Positions 24,362 through 32,164 of a stretch of DNA of 40,310 bases are shown here, piece after piece. Made by a program: the position numbers and the translations under genes. The stretch covers positions 1-40,310 of the forward strand of contig JBKPCD010000212.1 of the NCBI GenBank assembly GCA_046727175.1. Reading direction: 5' to 3'. Every line of letters begins with the position of its first letter. Position 1 is the stretch's first letter. This DNA is from JBKPCD01 sp046727175 (GTDB lineage: Bacteria; Acidobacteriota; Vicinamibacteria; Vicinamibacterales; 2-12-FULL-66-21). The notes below the pieces were generated by a model that saw nothing but the letters and a program-made list of their open reading frames with translations, ran no database searches and was not told the DNA's origin.

Positions 24362-27223
24362 GTGAAGCAGCGTTTTTTCCGCGGCCTCATCGCGACGGCG
24401 TGCATCGTCGCGTCCGGTCGCATCGCATGCGCGCAGGAGACGGTCAATTACGCCAGCCTGAGCGGGCGGGTCACGGATCCGCAGGGCGCCGTCATTCCCG
24501 GCGCACACGTCGGCGCCCGGCAGACGGAAACGAACGTCACCGCAGAGACGGTGACCGACTCGGAAGGACGCTTCCGGTTTCCCTACCTCAGGATCGGTAC
24601 TTACGAGGTGAAAGTCCGCGCACGAGGGTTCACTGACAGCACGAGGACTCTCAGGATCACGGTCGGCTCGGCGTTCGACCTTCCAATCACGCTCGCTGTT
24701 GGAGGTCTCGAAACGACCGTGGTCGTCACCGGGGAAACAACCGTGCTCGAGACGGCGCGAAGCCAGATCGCGGGAACCGTTCCGCAGATCGAGGTTCAGA
24801 ACCTGCCCATGAACGGCCGCAACTTCCTCGACCTCGCGCTGCTCGTTCCCGGCGTATCTCCGACGAATATCGGCAGCACGCAGCTCTTCGCGGAAACGTC
24901 GGCTGTCCCGGGCCAAGGGATCTCGATCGCGAGTCAGCGCAATCTGTCGAACAGCTTCATCGTCGACGGCCTCTCAGCGAACGATGACGCGGCGGGGCTC
25001 AGTGGAATTCCATTCGGCGTGGACGCCGTCGAGCAGTTTCAGGTGATCACGTCGGGAGGGCAGGCGGAGCTCGGCCGCGCTCTCGGCGGCTACATCAACG
25101 TCGTCACGAAGAGCGGCACGAACTCGCTGCACGGCACGGCCTACGATTTCATCCGCGATGACAACTTCAACGCCCCGAACGCACTCTCCGGCGGAAAGTT
25201 GCCGATGGACCAGCAGCAGTACGGCGGCAGCGTCGGCGGCCGGATTGTACGCGATCGAACGTTCTACTTCTCGAATTTCGAGCAGCGTTTGCTCGATCAA
25301 ACCGGGCTCGTCACGATCCTCCCGGAGAACGTGCCGATCATCAACGGCAGGCTGGCGGCTGCAGGGTACCCGGGCTCACCGATCAGCACTGGCATTTATC
25401 CGAACCCCGTCCACACCGTCCACGCGCTGGGGAAAGTCGATCATCATGTCAACGGATCGGATCAGTTTTCCGTCAGGTACAGCCTTTATCACGTCACGTC
25501 GGATAACTCGCGTGGCGCCGGCGCGTTGAACGCCCCGACGGCTTCGGCGGGCCTCGACAACATCGACCATTCGCTTGCATTCGGCAATACCTGGGCCATC
25601 TCGTCACGGACCGTCAACGAAACACGTGCGCAGTTTACGTACGGCGACTTGAAGGCGCCTCCGACCGACCCTGTCGGCCCGGCGGTCAGCATCGCGGGCG
25701 TGGCGTCCTTCGGCACCCTGTCGGGGAGTCCGACGAGGCGCCGGAACAACATGTACCAGGTCGTGGACAATCTGTCGCACCAGGCGGGCGCGCACGCGTT
25801 GCGGGTCGGCGTGGACTTCGTGTTCAACGACGACACCATTACCTATCCCCGATCCGTCCGCGGCAGTTACTCGTTCTCGAATCTCGCCAGCTTTTTGTCC
25901 GGCAACTACAGCGGCTTCACCCAGACGTTCGGTGATCCGGTCGTGTCGCAGACGAACCCGAACGTCGGGCTATACGCTCAGGATGAGTGGCGGCTCGGGT
26001 CACGGCTGACGCTGAACCTTGGCGTGCGCTACGACCTCCAGTTCCTGGAACCCATCAGCACGGACACGAACAACGTATCCCCGAGGCTGGGGTTCGCGTG
26101 GTCGCCAACGGGATCGCAGGATCTCGTCATCCGCGGCAGCGGCGGCCTGTTCTTCGACCGTGTGCCGCTTCGTGCGGTGGCGAACGCGATTCTGTCCGCT
26201 GGTAACACGACCGACTTGAACAGTCTTCACCAGCCGAGCGTGGCTGGCCTCATTCCGACGCAGGATGGCGCCCCGGCGTTCCCGAACATCCTGCCTGCGC
26301 GCATCCTGACGACGACGCTCGTGGACTTCACGACGATGGACAGGAACCTGCAGAACGCATTTTCGAAGCAGGCGAGCGTCGAGGTGGAGCGTGCGCTCGG
26401 GCCAGGGCGAACGGTGAGCGCCGGGTATCAGTACCTGCGCGGCGAGAACCTGTTGATGTCGGTGAACCAGAACGTGCCGACCTGTGTGGCTGCGGGCACG
26501 AATAACGGGTGCAGGCCAAATTCCACGCACCGAAACAACAGTCGGTATTCGTCGGTGGCCGATTCGACGTATCACGGGTTGCATGTGTCGTTCGTGCAAC
26601 GGGCGGCCACGTGGGGGAGCGTTCGCCTCACGTATACCTTGTCGAAATCGATGAACGACGTCGGCGAGGCATTTTTCAGTTCACCGGTCGATCCTACGGA
26701 TATCAGGAGAGACTGGGGCCGCTCCGACGACGACCAGCGCCATCGTCTGTTGATGAACACGACTGTGAATACGTCGATGGCGCCTGCCACGACCGCATGG
26801 GAGCGGATCAGCCACGGATTCGCGTTGAGCAGTATGCTGCAGTATTACTCGGCGCTCCCGTTCAATATCACCTCGGGCGTTGCGAACCTGCAGGGTACGA
26901 CAAGCCGGCCGCTTGCTGATGGGAAAACAGCCTCGGCGAACTTCGATGTGCGGGCTGTGACGTTGATCCCGCGAAACGCTGGCATCGGCAGCGATTTCTT
27001 CACGTGGAATCTTCGCGTGAGCCGCGCCTTTCGAATCACCAGCGGTGTCAAGCTCGAAGGTCTCGTCGAAGCCTTCAACGTGACCAATCGCGTGAACAAC
27101 TTGACGCGGAACGCGAACTTCGGTGCCGGCGCGTATTCGACGAACCCGGTGCCCACGTTCAACCAGATCACTGCGGTCGGCGACCCAAGGACGTTCCAGT
27201 TCGGCCTGAGACTGACGTTTTGA
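24362..27223 (+). CDS. TonB-dependent receptor-like outer-membrane protein with CarboxypepD_reg domain
   Basis: A 953-residue outer-membrane transporter-like protein. After a signal peptide ending in ACAQ (about residue 25) comes a carboxypeptidase-regulatory-like Ig-fold (SLSGRVTDPQGAVIPGAHV to about residue 110). A plug follows (VQNLPMNGRNFLDLALLVPGV, NSFIVDGLSAND, FQVITSGGQAELGRALGGYINVVTKSG), then a beta-barrel ending in FQFGLRLTF with a terminal Phe as needed for BAM insertion. It is shorter than many acidobacterial members (often over 1,000 residues). I chose GTG 24362, where GGGGTGA precedes and the signal peptide starts cleanly; the frame is open from 24260. The ligand is unknown; neighbours with Cys/His clusters suggest a metal or metallophore, though this receptor class is often assigned to sugars or peptides. 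Confidence 0.88.
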   Translation: MKQRFFRGLIATACIVASGRIACAQETVNYASLSGRVTDPQGAVIPGAHVGARQTETNVTAETVTDSEGRFRFPYLRIGTYEVKVRARGFTDSTRTLRITVGSAFDLPITLAVGGLETTVVVTGETTVLETARSQIAGTVPQIEVQNLPMNGRNFLDLALLVPGVSPTNIGSTQLFAETSAVPGQGISIASQRNLSNSFIVDGLSANDDAAGLSGIPFGVDAVEQFQVITSGGQAELGRALGGYINVVTKSGTNSLHGTAYDFIRDDNFNAPNALSGGKLPMDQQQYGGSVGGRIVRDRTFYFSNFEQRLLDQTGLVTILPENVPIINGRLAAAGYPGSPISTGIYPNPVHTVHALGKVDHHVNGSDQFSVRYSLYHVTSDNSRGAGALNAPTASAGLDNIDHSLAFGNTWAISSRTVNETRAQFTYGDLKAPPTDPVGPAVSIAGVASFGTLSGSPTRRRNNMYQVVDNLSHQAGAHALRVGVDFVFNDDTITYPRSVRGSYSFSNLASFLSGNYSGFTQTFGDPVVSQTNPNVGLYAQDEWRLGSRLTLNLGVRYDLQFLEPISTDTNNVSPRLGFAWSPTGSQDLVIRGSGGLFFDRVPLRAVANAILSAGNTTDLNSLHQPSVAGLIPTQDGAPAFPNILPARILTTTLVDFTTMDRNLQNAFSKQASVEVERALGPGRTVSAGYQYLRGENLLMSVNQNVPTCVAAGTNNGCRPNSTHRNNSRYSSVADSTYHGLHVSFVQRAATWGSVRLTYTLSKSMNDVGEAFFSSPVDPTDIRRDWGRSDDDQRHRLLMNTTVNTSMAPATTAWERISHGFALSSMLQYYSALPFNITSGVANLQGTTSRPLADGKTASANFDVRAVTLIPRNAGIGSDFFTWNLRVSRAFRITSGVKLEGLVEAFNVTNRVNNLTRNANFGAGAYSTNPVPTFNQITAVGDPRTFQFGLRLTF

Positions 27224-27237
27224 GCGGTTTCCGAGCC

Positions 27238-27286
27238 GTAGTGTCCGCCTTCGGGCGGACTCGCGCCGGCTGAAGCCGGCGCCCAC
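27238..27286. repeat. Twin-hairpin REP element, copy 2
   Basis: GTCCGCC-TTCG-GGCGGAC (27243-27260) and GCGCCGGC-TGAA-GCCGGCGC (27263-27282), opening with GTAG. It differs from copy 1 (21811-21860) by a few bases. It lies 15 bases after the TonB receptor stop and 39 bases before the next start, inside the putative metal-handling locus. Confidence 0.85.
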
Positions 27287-27324
27287 CGAGTAGGGGAACC
27301 TGCTCGAGTCGGAGAGGAATCTCT

Positions 27325-28626
27325 ATGAATCTCTTGAAGGCGAGCGGCGCATTCGCGGTGGGGCTGGCGATGACGGTCTCCGCGTCATCGTCGGTGACCA
27401 ACGGTGCGACGGAAATCGCGATCAAGGAACGCGCAAACAGCAACGCATCGGTGGCCGCGCGCGGCAGGTTTATCGCCCTCGCGTGGAGCGCGAGCACGAA
27501 TGAGGGCGTCACGGACATTTTCTTCACCGCCAGTCGCGACGGAGGTCGCGCGTTCACGACTCCAACCCGCGTGAACGACGTCCCCGGTGACGCCCGCGTA
27601 TCCGGCGAGCAGCCGCCGAGAATTGCGCTCGTCCCGAGCGCTCGACGCGATCCGTCGATCGTGGTGGCGTGGACGGCGAAGGGGTCCACCGGCACGCGTC
27701 TCTTGTCAGCGCGCTCGAACGACGGGGGACGGTCGTTTTCCTCGGCGGCACCGGTGGTGGGCACCGATGCATCCGGCAATCGTGGATGGGAATCAGTTGC
27801 GGCGAGCCAGGATGGCGCCGTCGTCGCACTCTGGTTGGATCATCGAGAAGCATCGACGAGTGCCTCGGGTGCGCCGATGAATCATGCGCGACACCAGCAC
27901 GACGCGGCCAGTCGAAATCCAACCGACAGTGTCGTCCGCGCGCAGCTTTCGAAACTATTCTTCGCCAGACTCGGCGAACCCGGGAGCGCGCACGCGGTCA
28001 CGGGCGGAGTCTGCTACTGCTGCAAGACCGCGCTCGCCACTGACGCAGATGGCGTCATCTACGCGGCATGGCGCCACGTATACGAAGGGAACATCCGCGA
28101 TATCGCATTCTCCAGGTCGTCCGATGCAGGGCGCACTTTCACGCCGCCGGTCCGAGTCAGCCAGGACGACTGGGTCATCAACGGATGTCCCGAGAATGGG
28201 CCGGCGCTCGCCGTGGATGCGAATCACCGGATCCACGTCGTCTGGCCGACGCTCGTTCCTGGCTCGACATCGGCAAGCGAGCCCACGCTGGGTCTCTTCT
28301 ACGCGATGTCCGAGGACGGCCGCCACTTCACGGCGCGGCAGCGCATTCCAACCGACGGCGTTGCCCGCCACCCGCAGATTGCGGCTGGCCCTCGTGGCGA
28401 TGTCATCGCCGTGTGGGACGAACAGTCCAACGGTACGCGCCGAATCGCGCTCGCGCGTGGGATCGTCCACCGCGACGGAACGGCGTCTTTCGTCCCACAG
28501 CCGATCGGTGACGCCGCGGCTGCCGCGTATCCAATCGTCGCCCCCGTTGAGGACGGAGCTATCGTCGCATGGACCAGCGGATCGATGGGGCAGACGGTGA
28601 TTCGCGCACAGCGGCTGGCCAATTAG
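27325..28626 (+). CDS. Exported Asp-box (sialidase-fold) beta-propeller protein with CYCC motif
   Basis: A 433-residue exported protein with a signal peptide of about 25 residues. Asp-box-like turns recur (SRDGGRAF, SNDGGRSF, SSDAGRTF, SEDGRHF), the mark of BNR/sialidase-fold beta-propellers. I do not see the arginine triad and Tyr/Glu pair needed to call it a sialidase. Instead it has a Met/His loop MNHARHQHD (residues 185-193) and GGVCYCCK with Cys230, Cys232 and Cys233, plus NGCPENG, all plausible metal or thiol sites. An AGAGGA ribosome-binding site precedes the ATG. The stop is 2 bases before the next ATG, so translation is coupled to the TPR-methyltransferase gene. I see it as a periplasmic or surface metal-binding propeller rather than a glycosidase. 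Confidence 0.75.
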   Translation: MNLLKASGAFAVGLAMTVSASSSVTNGATEIAIKERANSNASVAARGRFIALAWSASTNEGVTDIFFTASRDGGRAFTTPTRVNDVPGDARVSGEQPPRIALVPSARRDPSIVVAWTAKGSTGTRLLSARSNDGGRSFSSAAPVVGTDASGNRGWESVAASQDGAVVALWLDHREASTSASGAPMNHARHQHDAASRNPTDSVVRAQLSKLFFARLGEPGSAHAVTGGVCYCCKTALATDADGVIYAAWRHVYEGNIRDIAFSRSSDAGRTFTPPVRVSQDDWVINGCPENGPALAVDANHRIHVVWPTLVPGSTSASEPTLGLFYAMSEDGRHFTARQRIPTDGVARHPQIAAGPRGDVIAVWDEQSNGTRRIALARGIVHRDGTASFVPQPIGDAAAAAYPIVAPVEDGAIVAWTSGSMGQTVIRAQRLAN

Positions 28627-28628
28627 AA

Positions 28629-31088
28629 ATGCGAGCTACGGCGGTCGTCCTCGCGCTGCTGCTCGTTGGGAGCCCGCGCACGGAGGTTCCCAGGGACCAG
28701 GCTGGCGCCGATCACATTCACAGCGTCGGCCACGTGCACATGGACACGTCGTGCTCGAGCACGACGAGCGCGGATTTCGATCGCGCGCTCGCGTTGCTGC
28801 ACAACTTCTGGTACGACCGGGCGCTCGATGCCTTCAAGGCAGTGACCGCGGTCGACCCGGCGTGTGCGATGGCGTACTGGGGCGCGGCGATGACGTTCAA
28901 TCATCCGTTCTGGGACGCGCCCACGCCGTCGGACGAGCTCACCGCCTGGACTCTCGTGCAGAAAGGGTTGAAGGCGACACACGCAACGGCTCGCGAGAAG
29001 ATGTTCCTCGCCGCTGTCGCAGCTCTGTACCAGGACGCGGGAGCCCGCGCGAAACCCGATCGCGACGAAGCGTATCGGGAGGCCATGAAGGCGCTGTACG
29101 AGAAGTATCCGGACGATGAGACTGGTTTGTTCTACGGGCTGTCGATCCTCGGTACCATCAAGGAAGGGACGCGCGGTTTCGACCAGCAGGCCGTGGCTGC
29201 CGAGATCTTCGAACGCGTGTACGCGAAGAACGCCGCCCATCCGGGCGCCCTGCATTATCTGATTCATGTGTACGACGATCCGGAACATGCGCTCGACGGC
29301 TTGCCGGCCGCACGAGCGTATGCAAAAGCCGCCGCGGCCGTCCCGCACGCGCAGCACATGCCGTCCCATATCTTCACGAGGCTCGGGTACTGGCAGGAAT
29401 CCGCCGCAACGAACGAGAACGCCTGGCGCAGCTCCGAAGAGTCGGTGAAGCGCAGCGGCGAGAGTGGCGCGTATCGCGATTTCCACTCGCTCAACTATCT
29501 TCAATACGCGTATCTGCAGCTTGGCCGGTATCGTGACGCCAGGCGGATGACCGACATCATCAAGCAACAGTTCGACGAGCTGCCGAACAAAAAGACGGCC
29601 CCCGATACACCGGATCTCCAGGCCCGGCACGTCCGCGGCCGGACCATCTACGCGCTGCCCGATCGCGTGGCGTATGGTTATTTCGACATGCTCACGCGCT
29701 ACATCGTGGAGAGTGGTGACTGGCAGGCGGTGTCAGCAGTTCCACTGGTGGCGCCTTCGCGCGACTTCGTAGCGATGAAGTTGCAGCTCGAAACGATGGC
29801 CGCGGCGAAGCGAGGCGATCCTGGCGCCGCGACGGCCGCAGCCGTACGAATCGCGGCCTTGGCGGAAGAACGGGGACAGCATCCGTTCGCGCAGCAGGTC
29901 ATCGCGATGCAGGCGCGCGAAACGGAAGCAATCGCGGCGCACGCGAGCGGGCACGATGCCGACGCGGTTGCGAAGATGGAAAAGGCGATTGCAATCGAGG
30001 ACTCGATTTATGCGCTTTCACAGCCGCCATATCCGATCGTTCCAGCGCACGAGCTGTACGCGACGCTGCTGATGGAAATGAAACGTCCGTCCGATGCGGC
30101 CAAACACTTCGCCGAAGCGCTCAAGCGAACGCCGGGGCGTCCGAAGGCCGTGTTCGCCGCCGCGCAAGCCGCCGACGCGCTGGGAGACGTCGCGACTGCC
30201 AGGGCGCGATACGACGAGTTTCTCAGGTTGTGGAAGGACGCGGACCCGGATCGCCCGGAGCTTGCGGTCGCGCGACAGCTCGCCGGGACGGAGCAGCGTG
30301 AGATGTTTGCCGAAAGCGATGCATACGAGCGGTTCATGGGGCGATGGAGTCGGCGACTCGCCCCCCTGCTGGTGAAGTTCGCGGCGGTCGGCGAGCGGGA
30401 TGACGTCCTCGATGTGGGATCCGGCACGGGCGCGCTCGCGTTTGCCATCACCGACGCGATGCCCTCGGCCCGTATCACCGGCGTCGATCCGTCCGACGCC
30501 TACGTGAAGTACGCGACGTCACGCGCACCGAGCGAGAGGGTACGATTCATGGTCGGCGATGCCCAGAATCTGCAGCTGCCCGACGGTTCCTTCGATCGCA
30601 CACTGGCGCTGCTCGTGATGAACTTCATTCCAGACTCGACGAAAGCGCTGCGCGAAATGGTTCGCGTCACGCGTCCTGGTGGGGTGGTGGCCGCGGCGGT
30701 GTGGGATTACCGCGAGGGCATGGAAATGCTTCGCGTGTTCTGGGACGAAGCGGTCGCGCTGGATGCGGGCGTCGCCGCGCGTGATGAACGGAACATGCCC
30801 CTGTGCAAGCGCGGCGAGCTCGCGGCCCTGTGGCGCGCGACCGGGCTTCAGCAGGTGGACGAACAGCCGATTACGATCGATCTCGCCTTTCCGTCGTTCG
30901 ACGACTACTGGTCACCCTTTCTGGGGGGACAAGGGCCCGCGGGATCGTATGTGGCATCGCTGCCCGAACCGGCTCGCGTCGCATTGGCATCCAGGCTTCG
31001 CAAGCGCCTGCTCGGTGAACGCCAGGACGGGCCTATCGCGCTTCGCGCGCGCGCGTGGGCCGTCAAGGGCGTCGTTCCCGCGCGCTAA
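28629..31088 (+). CDS. Exported TPR protein fused to a class I SAM methyltransferase
   Basis: An 819-residue two-part protein. It begins with a signal peptide (residues 1-16) and a His/Met/Cys cluster (HIHSVGHVHMDTSC, 29-42). About 500 residues of TPR-like helices follow (ALALLHNFWYDRALDAFKAV, DPACAMAYWGAAM, GALHYLIHVYDDPEHALDG, PHAQHMPSHIFTRLGYW), a family usually found alone and exported. From Met559 a complete methyltransferase begins: AYERFMGRWSRRLAPLL, motif I VLDVGSGTG (593-601), the VGDAQNLQLPDGSFD region and a C-terminal alpha/beta part. In other genomes I recall that module starting as its own gene. A GGAG lies about 8 nt before Met559, so internal initiation could make a free cytosolic methyltransferase. 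The frame is continuous, with no stop between the halves. It is the last gene of the locus. Confidence 0.82.
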   Translation: MRATAVVLALLLVGSPRTEVPRDQAGADHIHSVGHVHMDTSCSSTTSADFDRALALLHNFWYDRALDAFKAVTAVDPACAMAYWGAAMTFNHPFWDAPTPSDELTAWTLVQKGLKATHATAREKMFLAAVAALYQDAGARAKPDRDEAYREAMKALYEKYPDDETGLFYGLSILGTIKEGTRGFDQQAVAAEIFERVYAKNAAHPGALHYLIHVYDDPEHALDGLPAARAYAKAAAAVPHAQHMPSHIFTRLGYWQESAATNENAWRSSEESVKRSGESGAYRDFHSLNYLQYAYLQLGRYRDARRMTDIIKQQFDELPNKKTAPDTPDLQARHVRGRTIYALPDRVAYGYFDMLTRYIVESGDWQAVSAVPLVAPSRDFVAMKLQLETMAAAKRGDPGAATAAAVRIAALAEERGQHPFAQQVIAMQARETEAIAAHASGHDADAVAKMEKAIAIEDSIYALSQPPYPIVPAHELYATLLMEMKRPSDAAKHFAEALKRTPGRPKAVFAAAQAADALGDVATARARYDEFLRLWKDADPDRPELAVARQLAGTEQREMFAESDAYERFMGRWSRRLAPLLVKFAAVGERDDVLDVGSGTGALAFAITDAMPSARITGVDPSDAYVKYATSRAPSERVRFMVGDAQNLQLPDGSFDRTLALLVMNFIPDSTKALREMVRVTRPGGVVAAAVWDYREGMEMLRVFWDEAVALDAGVAARDERNMPLCKRGELAALWRATGLQQVDEQPITIDLAFPSFDDYWSPFLGGQGPAGSYVASLPEPARVALASRLRKRLLGERQDGPIALRARAWAVKGVVPAR

Positions 31089-31204
31089 CACAAGCTGGAA
31101 AACTCAATAACGTTGTGTCATCTCCCATTTCCCATTTCCCAGGCGGTCTTTTTTAGCGTTCCATATCAGATTAGTTTGGTGGGTCGATAGCGTGTAAGCG
31201 ATCG

Positions 31205-32155
31205 ATGACGGAGCAGAGCGATCATTTTGATGGCAAGCGATTCGTGAACGCGACCGGCGCAGCGGGGCAGCCATTCTCCGCAGTTGTGCGCATGCTCCGC
31301 GAGCCCCGAACGCCGTGGCCTGCGCACGTCGACCTGTTGCCGCAACGACCGCCGCAGTTGGACGGCGCCGCCGCTGTCGTCACGTTCATCGGACACTCGA
31401 CGTTCTTGCTTCAAACGGCGGCCGGGAATGTCTTGACTGATCCCATGTATTCTCAGCGCGCAGGTCCGCTGAATTTGCTCGGACCGAAACGCGTTCGGCA
31501 GCCTGCTGTCCGGTTCGAGGACCTGCCGCCTATCTCGGTCGTGTTGCTGAGTCACAACCACTACGATCACTGCGATCTGCCGACGCTCCGCAAGCTCGCG
31601 GGCCGCGACGATCCCATCGTTGTGACGCCATCGGGAAATGGAGACCTCGCCCGGTCAGCGGGCATCCGACGAGTCGAGGAACGTGATTGGTGGCAGGAAG
31701 CGACCACGACGCCGCTGCCGATCGCGTTGACTCCGGCTCATCATTTCTCCGCGCGGACGCCGCTCGATCGAAACCGCGCGTTGTGGGGCGGATTCGTACT
31801 GACGACGGGCGGGCAGCGAATATTCTTTGCTGGCGACACCGCGTACGCGCCTTTCTTTCGCGACATCAAGCAGCGTTTAGGTCGGATCGATCTCGCGCTT
31901 CTTCCCATCGGTGCGTACGAGCCGCGCTGGTTCATGCAGGCCGTGCACATGAATCCGGCAGAGGCGGTGCAGTCCCATCTGGATCTCGAAGCCGCCGAGA
32001 GCGTCGGCATGCATTTCGGCACGTTCCAGTTGACGGCCGAAGGTATCGACGAACCGCTGCGCGCACTCGACGACGCGTGCACCGCGAACGATGTCCCACG
32101 ATCGCGGTTCCGAACGCTTGGCTTCGGCGAGTCGCTGCGGCTCAACGCCAGGTAA
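31205..32155 (+). CDS. MBL-fold metal-dependent hydrolase (NAPE-PLD/UlaG-like)
   Basis: A 316-residue metallo-beta-lactamase-fold protein without a signal peptide. The signature SHNHYDHCD (His117, His119, Asp121, His122) provides the dinuclear metal site. GHSTFLLQ, a later FFAGDTAY, and MHFGTFQL supply further family blocks. The arrangement resembles the NAPE-PLD-like or L-ascorbate-6-phosphate lactonase-like group (Lactamase_B_2), which covers phosphodiesterases and lactonases; the actual substrate is unknown. No good ribosome-binding site precedes the ATG. The upstream 116-base gap holds only short direct repeats (CATTTCCCATTTCCCA) and a T-run. The next gene, an ADOP permease, follows after 9 bases, so this gene probably leads a three-gene operon. 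Confidence 0.87.
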   Translation: MTEQSDHFDGKRFVNATGAAGQPFSAVVRMLREPRTPWPAHVDLLPQRPPQLDGAAAVVTFIGHSTFLLQTAAGNVLTDPMYSQRAGPLNLLGPKRVRQPAVRFEDLPPISVVLLSHNHYDHCDLPTLRKLAGRDDPIVVTPSGNGDLARSAGIRRVEERDWWQEATTTPLPIALTPAHHFSARTPLDRNRALWGGFVLTTGGQRIFFAGDTAYAPFFRDIKQRLGRIDLALLPIGAYEPRWFMQAVHMNPAEAVQSHLDLEAAESVGMHFGTFQLTAEGIDEPLRALDDACTANDVPRSRFRTLGFGESLRLNAR

Positions 32156-32164
32156 GAGTCAATC

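Noticed and set aside
27325..28626. Calling this gene a true exo-alpha-sialidase
   Set aside because: Only Asp-box turns are visible; I could not find the arginine triad or the Tyr/Glu catalytic pair, and there are no sialic acid genes nearby.
31089..31204. Intrinsic terminator after the TPR-methyltransferase gene
   Set aside because: A T-run at 31149-31155 exists, but no strong stem lies directly before it; only short direct repeats are seen.
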